Notes under the pieces: model-generated
Database searches by the model: none
What the model saw: the letters and a program-made list of their open reading frames with translations, nothing else
Told to the model about the DNA's origin: nothing
Program-made: the position numbers and the translations under genes
Part shown: in pieces, positions 27,697 through 37,058 of the stretch
Layout of the letters: each line of letters begins with the position of its first letter
How positions within the stretch are numbered: position 1 is the stretch's first letter
DNA from: Mucilaginibacter sp.
GTDB taxonomy: Bacteria > Bacteroidota > Bacteroidia > Sphingobacteriales > Sphingobacteriaceae
NCBI GenBank assembly: GCA_028288025.1
Contig: JAQBOM010000008.1
Location: 223,500 to 287,499 of the forward strand
Length of the DNA stretch: 64,000 nucleotides
Reading direction: 5' to 3'

Positions 27697-29684
27697 ATAG
27701 TTTTTTTGAACGGCGCTATGTGATAGCAGGAATATTTATCGTCATAATTATTACGCTGCTCGCCCGGCTATTTTATATCCAGATTATAGATGACCGTTAC
27801 GCCCTATATGCAAGTAATAATGTGCGCCGGCAGGTTATAAAGTATCCGTCCCGTGGTGCTATATTGGACCGCAACGGGAAGATATTGGTACAAAACCAGA
27901 TATTATATGATATTACTGTAATACCCAAACAGGTTAAGCCGTTTGATACGGTCGAATTTTGCAAGCTGCTGGGTATTGATAAAGCTACATTTTACAAACA
28001 GTGGACCAAGGCTGTAAAATATTCGCCTATTCTTTCATCCATTTTCGAAAAACAGATATCCGCCGAAACGTTTGCTTCGATACGGGAACGTCTTTCCGAA
28101 TTTCCGGGATTTGATTCGTCGCCACGGTACCTGCGGGTTTACCCAGATTCAGTGGCTGCCCAGTTCCTCGGCTTTATTGGTGAAGTGACTGACCGCGATA
28201 TTAAACGATCGAACGGCTATTACCACCCCGGCGATTATATAGGCGTTACCGGTGTTGAAAAAGCATACGAAACAGTTTTAAAGGGACAGCGCGGAGTTGA
28301 AAACCAAATGGTGGATTCGCGCGGCAGGCGAAAAGGCAGCTATGCAAACGGCATGTTCGATACGGCTGCCACACCGGGCCAGCGCTTAACATCATCATTA
28401 GACATCAGGATACAAAGACTGGGCGAACAGCTGATGAAAGATAAGGTGGGCAGTATCGTAGCTATCGACCCGTCAACAGGCGAAATTTTATGCTTTGTGA
28501 GCAGCCCTACCTATGACCCCAATTTGCTGGTTGGGCGCGAGCGCGGCAACAATGCGGCAAAACTATATAATAACCCGTATAGCCCGATGCTGATACGGCC
28601 TATACAGGCCTATTACCCTCCGGGATCGTCGTTTAAGCCCTTGTCCGCGTTAATTGCGTTGCAGGAGGGTATAATCACGCCGCAAACCACTTACTTCTGC
28701 CCGCACTATTATATGGCCGGTAACCACAAGGTAAATTGCGAGCACTTTGATGGCGTAACCGACCTGCGTAAAGGGATCGCGATGTCGTGCAATACTTATT
28801 TCTGTAATGTTTTCGACAGGGTGATGAATAAAAATGGGCCCAAGAGCACCCGTAGTACTTTTATTAATTGGCGGGATGATGTAAATAAATTTGGTTTTGG
28901 TGTGAAGCTGGATGTTGATCTGCCAAACGAACGGCGCGGTAATGTGCCGACGCCATTGCATTACGATAAAATTTTCGGTGAAAATCACTGGCGATCAAGC
29001 TCAATTATATCGCTGGCAATAGGGCAGGGCGAATTATTGTCTACCCCATTACAAATGGCCAATATTGAATGTACAATTGCCAACCATGGCTATTATTACA
29101 GGCCTCACCTTATCAAAGCAATAGGTGATAAACAGATCAGCAAGGCCGAATATCTTCAAAAAAATTATGTTGGTATTGATTCCGGGTATTTTGAGCCGGT
29201 TATTGATGGGATGCAGCGGGTTGTTGAAAGCGGCACAGCAGCGGCAGCACGAATACCCGGCATTATAATGTGCGGTAAAACAGGTACGGCACAAAATCCG
29301 CATGGCAAAAACCACTCTATCTTCGTTGCTTTCGCGCCCCGCGATCATCCTAAAATCGCTATCGCTGTAATTGTTGAAAATGCCGGGTTTGGCGCCACAT
29401 ATGCCGCACCGATAGCGAGTTACATCGTTGAAAAATATTTGAAGGATAGCATCAGCAAGCCAAGGGGCGAGGTAGAATATATCATGAATAAAAACCTGTT
29501 GCCTGATACTTTAAATTACAAGATACATGGTACCAGGAAGCCGGTAATAAAAGATAGCCTCAAAAAATTAAAAGAAGACAGCATTGCCAGGCAGAAGCAA
29601 ATGAAGAGTGCAGCACGGAAAAACAAAAAAGATACCACAAACAGGTTTTTAGCTGCACAAACCATGTATAAGGAAGATGAATAA
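27693..29684 (+). CDS. mrdA: Penicillin-binding protein 2 (peptidoglycan transpeptidase)
   Basis: A 663-aa class B PBP that crosslinks lateral-wall peptidoglycan. One N-terminal membrane helix (about 8-28), a pedestal domain (RGAILDRNGKIL, GVTGVEKAYE), and the transpeptidase domain with SxxK in PPGSSFKPLS, SxN in SCNTYF and KTG in CGKTGTAQNP. The C-terminal 60 residues are basic and charged (KKLKEDSIARQKQ), longer than in E. coli PBP2. It overlaps rodA by 8 bp. Confidence 0.95.
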   Translation: MNSFFERRYVIAGIFIVIIITLLARLFYIQIIDDRYALYASNNVRRQVIKYPSRGAILDRNGKILVQNQILYDITVIPKQVKPFDTVEFCKLLGIDKATFYKQWTKAVKYSPILSSIFEKQISAETFASIRERLSEFPGFDSSPRYLRVYPDSVAAQFLGFIGEVTDRDIKRSNGYYHPGDYIGVTGVEKAYETVLKGQRGVENQMVDSRGRRKGSYANGMFDTAATPGQRLTSSLDIRIQRLGEQLMKDKVGSIVAIDPSTGEILCFVSSPTYDPNLLVGRERGNNAAKLYNNPYSPMLIRPIQAYYPPGSSFKPLSALIALQEGIITPQTTYFCPHYYMAGNHKVNCEHFDGVTDLRKGIAMSCNTYFCNVFDRVMNKNGPKSTRSTFINWRDDVNKFGFGVKLDVDLPNERRGNVPTPLHYDKIFGENHWRSSSIISLAIGQGELLSTPLQMANIECTIANHGYYYRPHLIKAIGDKQISKAEYLQKNYVGIDSGYFEPVIDGMQRVVESGTAAAARIPGIIMCGKTGTAQNPHGKNHSIFVAFAPRDHPKIAIAVIVENAGFGATYAAPIASYIVEKYLKDSISKPRGEVEYIMNKNLLPDTLNYKIHGTRKPVIKDSLKKLKEDSIARQKQMKSAARKNKKDTTNRFLAAQTMYKEDE

Positions 29685-30939
29685 CCAACGCAGTTTTTTT
29701 TCAAATATCGACTGGGTAACCGTATTTATTTACCTGGTGCTGTGCACTATTGGCTGGTTCAATATTCACGCCGCCGTTTATGACGAAAGGCATCCCGGTA
29801 TACTTGATTTTGAAACCAATTATGGTAAACAATTCCTGTTTATCCTGATCGCAATGGCGGTAGCCATTGTTATCCTGCTGCTCGAGAGCCGGTTTATAAC
29901 AGCTTTGTCGCCGGCATTTTATGGCATAACGGTTTTCCTGCTAATGCTCGTGCTGGTCGTCGGGCGGAATGTGGGAGGCAACCAGGCATGGATATCGCTA
30001 GGGGGCGGCTTCCGGCTTCAACCCTCCGAGTTTGCCAAATTTACGACTTGTCTACTTTTAGCCCGGTATTTAAGCGGGCCGAATATAAAAATAACGGAGC
30101 TGCGTTCATTCCTGATCGGCGGGGCAATTATAGGCTTCCCGATGTTTTTGATCATGATGCAGCCCGACATGGGTTCGACTCTCGTTTTCATGTCGTTTAT
30201 CTTTGTTTTGTACCGCGAAGGCCTGTCTCCATATTTCCTGATTATCGGCGCCCTGTTCATAGCCCTGTTCGTCACGGCCATTCTGTTTAACCCGTTGCAT
30301 GTAATTGCTGTTATAGTCATTATAACACTGCTGGTTGTTTTTTCAATGCGTAAAAATAAACGCGTAGTATACACCATGGTGGCTGGACTGGCTATTTGCG
30401 TTGTTTTTGTGCTGAGCGTTAAGTTTATCTATAACAATGTTTTGCAGCCGCATCAAAAAGTACGGATCGATATTGTTTTAGGCGTTAAGAAAGACTTAAA
30501 AGGCAAAGGATATAACGTTAACCAATCCAAAATTGCAATCGGCTCGGGCAAGCTTTGGGGGAAAGGTTACCTGCATGGGACGCAGACCAAATATTCATTT
30601 GTGCCGGAGCAAAGCACCGATTTTATTTTTTGTACAGTTGGGGAGGAGTGGGGGTTTGCAGGTTCGGCTGTGATGCTGGGCTTATACCTGTTTTTAATAT
30701 TGCGGTTGATCATGATCGCCGAAAGGCAGCGATCGCCCTTTTCCAGGATTTACAGCTACGGCGCCGCGTCGATCATATTTTTCCACGTAATGATAAATAT
30801 CGGCATGACGATAGGTTTAGTGCCGGTAATCGGTATCCCGCTGCCGTTTGTCAGCTACGGCGGTTCGTCGCTTTTAAGCTTCACTGTCTTATTGTTCGTG
30901 CTGATCAAGCTTGATTCAAACCGGATGGGTATTGTTTAG
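29677..30939 (+). CDS. rodA: Rod shape-determining protein RodA (SEDS glycosyltransferase)
   Basis: A 420-aa polytopic SEDS protein that polymerises lipid II with PBP2. It has about ten helices, the conserved QPSEFAKF, the catalytic-loop Asp in MQPDMGSTLVF, QSTDFIF-EEWGF, and the family end-motif GIPLPFVSYGGSS. It overlaps the mrdA end, as expected for the PBP2-RodA pair. Confidence 0.95.
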   Translation: MNNQRSFFSNIDWVTVFIYLVLCTIGWFNIHAAVYDERHPGILDFETNYGKQFLFILIAMAVAIVILLLESRFITALSPAFYGITVFLLMLVLVVGRNVGGNQAWISLGGGFRLQPSEFAKFTTCLLLARYLSGPNIKITELRSFLIGGAIIGFPMFLIMMQPDMGSTLVFMSFIFVLYREGLSPYFLIIGALFIALFVTAILFNPLHVIAVIVIITLLVVFSMRKNKRVVYTMVAGLAICVVFVLSVKFIYNNVLQPHQKVRIDIVLGVKKDLKGKGYNVNQSKIAIGSGKLWGKGYLHGTQTKYSFVPEQSTDFIFCTVGEEWGFAGSAVMLGLYLFLILRLIMIAERQRSPFSRIYSYGAASIIFFHVMINIGMTIGLVPVIGIPLPFVSYGGSSLLSFTVLLFVLIKLDSNRMGIV

Positions 30940-30951
30940 AAAGTTTGTAAT

Positions 30952-31050
30952 GGGCAGTTTGCAGTTTGCAGTTTGCAAAAAGAAACCAGGCATGCTCAAA
31001 ATGATTTTCGTTTGCCATTTGCCAACTGCCGCTGCAAACTGCCAACTGTT
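30952..31050. repeat. GCAGTTTGCA word hairpin at a convergent junction
   Basis: Three tandem GCAGTTTGCAGTTT words (30952-30981) face complementary CAAACTGCC and CCAACTG words (31011-31050). It lies between rodA (plus) and the 31050 gene (minus) and could terminate both. Words of the same family occur at 15846-15880. Confidence 0.6.
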
Positions 31051-31970
31051 CAGGCGTACCGCCTTTTCAGCAAAGCATAAAACTTCTCACTTGTCTCCGG
31101 TTTGCTTTCCCAATGATTTTTAAGCGCATAGTTTGCATTCAAATACCGTGTCGCTTCATCAAATGTGCTGAAACGGTTAAGTATCTCTATCGCCTCGCTA
31201 TAGGCCAGTGAGTACCCGTTGAAAAGGTCTTTCACGTAAAGCATTTTATCATTCAGGTTTATTGCCTGCTTAATATCCGAAATGGCCGCGGCGTTTGATT
31301 GCTCGGCCCGGGCTTTTGGTTTTTCTTTTAGTTGTGAAATTTTCTGATTGATAGTAAGAACATCCTCATTTGTAGCCGGTGTAGCCGGACTTGTGCCTTT
31401 GGCCTCGTGTTTACCAGCTGCCGGCCCCGAATTCTTTTCTTCAGATTTAATAGCCTCTACCTTTGGCGGGGCAGGTATTTCCGATTTCTCCCTTTTTGCA
31501 GGCAATGGTAACTTTTCGTCCTCGGGCAAATCTTCATCATCGTCCCAGTTCAGCGACTCGTCTAAAACCAGTTCGTGCCGTATCGTCTCAGGCTCCTGCC
31601 TGGTATAGGAATAAGAGTCATCGACTGCCGCTGTTGTCAGGTCAATATGCGGCACCGGCTGTTCTTCGGGTTGGATTGTTACAGCTTTTTCCGTTTCGGC
31701 TGCATTATCCTCCGCCTGATGAACTACCGGTTCGAAATATTTTTGTTCCGGATTTTTTTCCGTTGTGGACGAAGGCAGTTTATTGTCGTTGTTTTGTGAA
31801 TTTAGCTTGCAAAGTATTTCTATATGGTCGGTTAAAAAACGGGCGTTGGATACAAAAAGCTCAAGCTCAAGGCTGTTGAGGTTTTCGTCCATCCCCCGCA
31901 GGTATTCATATTGTTCATTCAGCTCTTTTATAATCCCGCCTATTTTATTTATTACTTCCTTTTGCTTCAT
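31050..31970 (-). CDS. Hypothetical acidic, low-complexity protein
   Basis: A 306-aa soluble protein. An N-terminal helical part (about residues 1-55) is followed by an acidic, Pro/Glu/Lys-rich linker (about 65-210), then a helical C-terminal domain (INQKISQLKEKPKA, then AINLNDKMLYVKDLFNGYS and EAIEILNRFSTFDEATRYL). That C-terminal pattern recurs in Bacteroidota hypothetical proteins of unknown function. The ATG at 31970 is used; the upstream alternative is a TTG. Confidence 0.75.
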   Translation of the reverse strand: MKQKEVINKIGGIIKELNEQYEYLRGMDENLNSLELELFVSNARFLTDHIEILCKLNSQNNDNKLPSSTTEKNPEQKYFEPVVHQAEDNAAETEKAVTIQPEEQPVPHIDLTTAAVDDSYSYTRQEPETIRHELVLDESLNWDDDEDLPEDEKLPLPAKREKSEIPAPPKVEAIKSEEKNSGPAAGKHEAKGTSPATPATNEDVLTINQKISQLKEKPKARAEQSNAAAISDIKQAINLNDKMLYVKDLFNGYSLAYSEAIEILNRFSTFDEATRYLNANYALKNHWESKPETSEKFYALLKRRYA

Positions 31971-32026
31971 ATCTCTATAATAAATGCTAATCAAAAATAA
32001 GATTAAATTCTGATATTTGACCGTTG

Positions 32027-32073
32027 GAGATTAGCGGTTAGAGATCAGAGGTTAGTCCGAAAAGTCCGACCGC
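32027..32073. repeat. Mixed spacer words before tdk
   Basis: GGAGATTAGCGGTTAGAGATCAGAGGTTAG-type words (32027-32056, same family as 7941-8034) are followed by GTCCGAAAAGTCCGACC (related to the 1128-1172 words). Two word families sit directly side by side here. Confidence 0.45.
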
Positions 32074-32182
32074 GTGCCGCTTTAGCGTGGCACAAAGAAG
32101 CTGCAACTGACGTTTCGGTTAAAATAATTTAGGTTAGATTAGTTAGAAATCAACGAAATTCATAAATCATTAAAATCAGCGG

Positions 32183-32761
32183 TTGGTGTTTAACGAAGAT
32201 ATTTTTAAGCGAAAGACAGAGTTTGGCGGAAGCATAGAGGTTGTGTGCGGTTCCATGTTCTCGGGCAAGACGGAGGAATTGATAAGAAGGCTGAAGCGGG
32301 CACGGATAGCGAAGCTAAAGGTTGAGATATTCAGCCCAAAGGCTGATATACGGTTTACTGAAAACGCGCTGGTATCGCACAATGCAAATTCCATTCCTTG
32401 TACCCCGGTTGAAAGTGCATCGGCGATTTTATTGCTTGGCAGTGACGTTGACGTAATAGGTATTGACGAGGCGCAATTTTTTGACGATGAGCTGCCTGCC
32501 GTTTGCAATGCCTTAGCCAATAAAGGTACGCGCGTAATTGTTGCTGGACTCGATATGGATTTTAAAGGCGAGCCGTTTGGCCCGATACCTACTATTATGG
32601 CCATGGCGGAGTCTGTAACCAAATTGCACGCCGTGTGTGTTAAATGCGGAAACCCGGCTTTATACTCCTTCAGGCTTGTTCCTGATGATAGCCGAATATT
32701 ACTGGGCGAAAAGGAAAGTTACGAGCCCCGCTGCCGTATTTGTTACAATTTGCTTCCCTGA
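32183..32761 (+). CDS. tdk: Thymidine kinase
   Basis: A 192-aa type II thymidine kinase that salvages thymidine. Walker A in [14 protein letters not shown] (near 24), [11 protein letters not shown] with the catalytic Glu, the lasso loop [14 protein letters not shown], and a structural zinc site (CVKCG and CRICYN). No ATG precedes the conserved region; the start must be TTG at 32183 or GTG at 32186. The non-ATG start may reduce expression. Confidence 0.93.
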   Translation: MVFNEDIFKRKTEFGGSIEVVCGSMFSGKTEELIRRLKRARIAKLKVEIFSPKADIRFTENALVSHNANSIPCTPVESASAILLLGSDVDVIGIDEAQFFDDELPAVCNALANKGTRVIVAGLDMDFKGEPFGPIPTIMAMAESVTKLHAVCVKCGNPALYSFRLVPDDSRILLGEKESYEPRCRICYNLLP

Positions 32762-32871
32762 AATATTCCCTTCGCACAAATTACATCTTCGCGGTGTAAA
32801 ATAAACGTCATTAGTAAAACAAAAAGGATACCTTTAATTGTTTATGTGTTAAATCAGCTCAAAAAAAGGTT

Positions 32872-33246
32872 ATGGCCCAAAAAATATTGGTAATTGAGGA
32901 TGATAAGCATATACGGGATACCATTTGTTATATATTGGAAGAGGAAAACTTTGAAGTAATATCTTCCGGTGATTCTAAGATACTGAAGTCGATCAACACC
33001 ATTAAGCCCGACCTGATATTGATGGATAACTGGCTAACTGAATGGAAAAGTGATGCCACAGGCCAGCAGCTTAGCAAGGAATTAAAAACCAACCCCGCCA
33101 CAAGCCATATCCCGATAATCATTATTTCGGCGGTAAGCAACATAAAGGAAATTGCCGAAGCCGGCCTTGCCGACTCGTACATGCGCAAGCCGTTTGACAT
33201 GGCCGACCTGGTAGCCGTGGTAAAAAAATTTATCAAAATAAAGTAA
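32872..33246 (+). CDS. Single-domain response regulator (receiver only)
   Basis: A 124-aa CheY-like protein. The acidic pair in VIEDDKH, the phosphoacceptor Asp in LILMDNWL (near 53), the Ser in IISA, and the Lys in MRKPFD are all present. It has no output domain and no adjacent histidine kinase, so it likely serves a phosphorelay or a partner encoded elsewhere. Confidence 0.9.
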   Translation: MAQKILVIEDDKHIRDTICYILEEENFEVISSGDSKILKSINTIKPDLILMDNWLTEWKSDATGQQLSKELKTNPATSHIPIIIISAVSNIKEIAEAGLADSYMRKPFDMADLVAVVKKFIKIK

Positions 33247-33419
33247 ATTCGTCCCCCTCCGCTTTAATTTTAAAGTAAATCAGTACTTTTATTGCCGGTT
33301 ACTGCAGGCTAACCTTTAGCCGGCCATAACCAGCTGTATTTTTATTTATAGCGTTCTATACCTAATATTTAAAAAAACAGTTATATTTTTTATTAAACCA
33401 ATTATTAAATTCTGAAAAT

Positions 33420-35327
33420 ATGATTACCAGGAATGTTTACTTGTTAATGGTCGGTATATTACTGATCAGTGTTATGGCATGCTCTAAAAAACCTGTTGCT
33501 GCGCCCGGTTCCGGGAACGTTACCGGAAACCCCGCCGGCAAGGATGTGCCGTCGGGGGCGAATGATGGTGTTACTTTCATAAATGGCGGTAAGTCGGTCA
33601 TTTTTAATCTATATGCTCCCGGTAAAAAGTCGGTTGCGGTAATAGGTGAGTTCAATAACTGGGCACCTACTGCAATGACGAACTCTACCGATGGGAACCG
33701 CTGGTGGGTGCAGGTGGATAACATTGACCCCAATACCGAATACGCCTATCAATACTATATTGATGGCTCATTAAAAGTGGGCGACCCATATTGCGAGAAA
33801 ATTTTGGATCCGGATAACGATAAATATATATCTGCGACAACCTATCCTAACTTGAAGCCATATCCCACAGGCAAAACAACGGGTATAGTAAGCGTAATGC
33901 AGGCTATACAGCCGGCCTATACATGGAAAACCACTTCCTTTGCCCGTCCTGAACCGAAAAACCTTGTTATATATGAGTTATTGGTGCGCGATTTTGTGGC
34001 CACACACGATTATAAAACCGTTACTGATACATTAAGTTACCTTGCCAACCTGGGAGTTAACGCCATTGAACTGATGCCGGTGAACGAGTTTGAGGGTAAT
34101 GATTCATGGGGATATAATCCCGATTATTATTTTGCTCCCGATAAATATTACGGGACAAAAAACGATCTGAAGGCGTTTATTGATGCATGCCATGCAAAGG
34201 GTATAGCGGTGATTCAGGATATGGTGCTCAACCACTCATTTGGTTCATCGCCAATGGTGCAAATGTATTGGAACACCGCCGCCGGCGCGCCGGCCGCAAA
34301 TAACCCATGGTATAATGTTGCGCCAACCCACCCTTATAACGTTGGATTCCAGTTTAACCACCAAAGCGCGGCAACAAAGGCTTTCTTTAAAAATGTTGTA
34401 AAGTTTTGGGACCAGGAATACCATATAGATGGCTACAGGTTTGACCTGGCTAAGGGATTTACGCAAGTTAATACCGGTAATGATGTAGCAGCATGGGGTA
34501 ACTATGATGCGAGCCGGGTAGCTATCTGGAAAGACTATAACAGTTACATGAAAAGTATTGACCCGTCAATGTACGTTATATTGGAATATTTTGCAGGAAA
34601 CCAGGAGGAATCGGAGCTGGCTAACCTGGGTATGATGACGTGGTCGAATCTAAACGGCGCAGGCACACAGTCCACTATGGGCTGGCCTACCGGCCCGAGT
34701 TGGGACCTTTCCGGTTTGTTTTATGATGTGTATGGTTTTACAGCACCTTATAATTTGGTGACGTATTTTGAAAGTCACGACGAGGAGCGTTTGCAGTTTA
34801 AAAATGAAGCATACGGCAACAGCGCAGGTTCTTATACTACCAAAGATATCCCGACGGGTTTAAAACGCGATGAAATGGCAGCAGTGTTTATGTTCTCGTC
34901 GCCCGGTCCAAAAATGTTATGGCAATTTGGCGAGCGGGGATATGACATCAGTATTGATAACGGCGGCCGTTTAGGCGATAAACCCCCGCATTGGGAATAC
35001 ATGTCTGATGCCAACCGCCATCACTTATATCAAACTTATTCGCGGATGATAAAAATGAAAATTAAAAATCCTGTTTTTACAACCAAAACGTTCAGCTATA
35101 GCCTTGCCGGCGCAGTTAAAACCATTCAGCTGCTGGATGCCAGTGCAAACGTTGAAGTAGTGGGTAATTTTGATGTGATTTCGCAAACGGCCAATATCAG
35201 TTTCCCCTCAACCGGTACATGGATAGATAATATTACAGGTACAAGCATTAGCGTTACCTCATTGCCTTATAGTATGACGCTTGCGCCGGGTGAGTATCAC
35301 CTGTACAGCAATAAGGCGTTAAACTAA
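33420..35327 (+). CDS. Alpha-amylase family (GH13) lipoprotein
   Basis: A 635-aa surface or periplasmic glycosidase. Lipobox ISVMAC (Cys 21), a low-complexity linker, an N-terminal E-set/CBM48-like domain (about 50-140, GEFNNWAPTAM), and a GH13 barrel. Catalytic regions: DMVLNHSFG (I), GYRFDLAKGF with the nucleophile Asp (II), VILEYFAGN with the acid/base Glu (III), and FESHDEER (IV). A C-terminal beta domain closes the protein. The substrate is probably an alpha-glucan such as glycogen or starch. No SusC/SusD genes are adjacent. Confidence 0.92.
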   Translation: MITRNVYLLMVGILLISVMACSKKPVAAPGSGNVTGNPAGKDVPSGANDGVTFINGGKSVIFNLYAPGKKSVAVIGEFNNWAPTAMTNSTDGNRWWVQVDNIDPNTEYAYQYYIDGSLKVGDPYCEKILDPDNDKYISATTYPNLKPYPTGKTTGIVSVMQAIQPAYTWKTTSFARPEPKNLVIYELLVRDFVATHDYKTVTDTLSYLANLGVNAIELMPVNEFEGNDSWGYNPDYYFAPDKYYGTKNDLKAFIDACHAKGIAVIQDMVLNHSFGSSPMVQMYWNTAAGAPAANNPWYNVAPTHPYNVGFQFNHQSAATKAFFKNVVKFWDQEYHIDGYRFDLAKGFTQVNTGNDVAAWGNYDASRVAIWKDYNSYMKSIDPSMYVILEYFAGNQEESELANLGMMTWSNLNGAGTQSTMGWPTGPSWDLSGLFYDVYGFTAPYNLVTYFESHDEERLQFKNEAYGNSAGSYTTKDIPTGLKRDEMAAVFMFSSPGPKMLWQFGERGYDISIDNGGRLGDKPPHWEYMSDANRHHLYQTYSRMIKMKIKNPVFTTKTFSYSLAGAVKTIQLLDASANVEVVGNFDVISQTANISFPSTGTWIDNITGTSISVTSLPYSMTLAPGEYHLYSNKALN

Positions 35328-35355
35328 TAGGGCAAATTATTCAACCATATTTACC

Positions 35356-35387
35356 AAGCTGCAGCCTCAATCGCTGCAGCTTTTTTT
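35356..35387 (+). terminator. Terminator after the GH13 gene
   Basis: AAGCTGCAGC (35356-35365) pairs with GCTGCAGCTT (35373-35382) around a 7-nt loop, followed by a T-run, about 30 bp past the stop. Confidence 0.85.
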
Positions 35388-35477
35388 ATGCCTGTTTGCT
35401 GACGGAATAAGTTGATTTGGTCTTGGATTTTGAAACCCGTATATTTTCACGAAAATTAAACCAATTACCATTCTCAC

Positions 35478-36974
35478 ATGAGGAGTTTCAAAATCTACCT
35501 GGCCACCGGGTGTGTTGTTTTATGCTCGCTGATCTCATTTTATCAACAAAGCATAGCCGGGCCAAGAACCGGCGCTTATCACCAATATTTCGTAAGCGTA
35601 ACTGGAAACGATAACAATCCGGGTACCCGAATATCTCCTTTTAAAACGATCAAAAAAATAAACCGGCTGCATCTAACGACGGGCGATGCGGTTTATTTTA
35701 AATCCGGCGAAACGTTCACGGGTACATTAATCATTAGCGGAGTAAATACCGGAAACCGCAGCAACCCCATTGTCATTGCATCATACGGCAAAGGCAGGGC
35801 AACGATCAGCGCGGACAGCCTTCGGGCGGTTAGCTTATATAAAACAAGTTATGTCACCATTAAAAATTTAAAACTGGTTGGATCAGGGCGAAAGACCGGC
35901 AATCGGGAAAACGGGCTGGCTATCATTAACTGCGAGAATATAAAAGCGGAAAACCTGGATATCAGCGGTTTTCAAAAGTCAGGTGTGCTGATTGATTCTT
36001 CGTCGCATATCAGAAGCTACCGGGTATTTGTTCATAATAATGGTTCGGCGGGTATCACGGTTGAGGGCAGGGCCAGTAAAAAGGATTCAAAGGATATACG
36101 TATCGCCTATTGCCGGGCCGAAAACAATCCGGGCGACCCAACCAGGCTGGATAATCACAGCGGTAATGGTATTGTTGTTGGCCATTGCACCAACGTTGTC
36201 ATTGACCATTGTACCGCTACAAATAATGGCTGGGATATGCCACGGATTGGCAATGGGCCGGTAGGTATTTGGGCATATGAAGCGGATAGCGTTACGATTG
36301 AGTATTGTCTGTCCTACCATAATAAAACATCCAAAGGCGGCGCTGATGGCGCCGGTTTTGACCTGGATGGCGGCGTTACCAACTCAGTTATCCAATATTG
36401 TTTTTCGTACGGTAACCAGGGCTGCGGGTATAGTATTTTTCAGTACTGGGGAGCAAGCCCCTGGCATGATAACGTCTTCCGGTACAATATCAGTGAGAAT
36501 GATGGCACCGTTTCCGATTCACGGGCCGGTATACATGTGTGGAACAGCTCTGGCGATGCTACCCAGTTTTACAATTGCAAAGTTTACGGCAATATTATTT
36601 ATAATTCGAAAGTTGCCGCTTTGAGCTTTTCGGAGAAAAGCAAAAATAACGGGTTTGATTTTTACCACAATATTTTCGTAGGTAAAGATTCGCTTATTAA
36701 GGGCATCGATAGCGTAGGTAAGTGCAAGTTTATCGGCAACGATTGGTGGAGTATCAAAGGCGGGTTTAACATCCACAGCATCAAAAGTTTTAAAAAGTGG
36801 GCCATTCAATCAGGCCAGGAACAACAGGACGGAAAAATAGTGGGATTGAATAAACGGCCGAAATTTAAACGTCCCGGCAAGGCAAGCCTTACTACAGCAA
36901 GTCAGATAGGCACTTTTAACGGCTATCGACTCCCGCCAGGCTCAAACCTCGGCATCCTTGTAACGAAGATGTGA
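35478..36974 (+). CDS. Secreted right-handed parallel beta-helix protein
   Basis: A 498-aa exported protein with a signal peptide (about 1-27). The start of the mature domain, YFVSVTGNDNNPGT followed by PFKTIKKIN, is typical of pectate-lyase-like or alginate-lyase-like beta-helices. Many Asn/Gly/His-rich coils (NCENIKAENLDISGF, HCTNVVIDHCTATNNGW) follow. It is likely a polysaccharide lyase or polysaccharide-binding protein. No catalytic residues could be assigned and the substrate is unknown. Confidence 0.82.
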   Translation: MRSFKIYLATGCVVLCSLISFYQQSIAGPRTGAYHQYFVSVTGNDNNPGTRISPFKTIKKINRLHLTTGDAVYFKSGETFTGTLIISGVNTGNRSNPIVIASYGKGRATISADSLRAVSLYKTSYVTIKNLKLVGSGRKTGNRENGLAIINCENIKAENLDISGFQKSGVLIDSSSHIRSYRVFVHNNGSAGITVEGRASKKDSKDIRIAYCRAENNPGDPTRLDNHSGNGIVVGHCTNVVIDHCTATNNGWDMPRIGNGPVGIWAYEADSVTIEYCLSYHNKTSKGGADGAGFDLDGGVTNSVIQYCFSYGNQGCGYSIFQYWGASPWHDNVFRYNISENDGTVSDSRAGIHVWNSSGDATQFYNCKVYGNIIYNSKVAALSFSEKSKNNGFDFYHNIFVGKDSLIKGIDSVGKCKFIGNDWWSIKGGFNIHSIKSFKKWAIQSGQEQQDGKIVGLNKRPKFKRPGKASLTTASQIGTFNGYRLPPGSNLGILVTKM

Positions 36975-37058
36975 GTTTAGCCACTTTTCCCCGAATAAAA
37001 CAGCAAGAATTTTATTGCCAATAATATTATCATAAATTAGGCCAACTAAACTTTGTAT

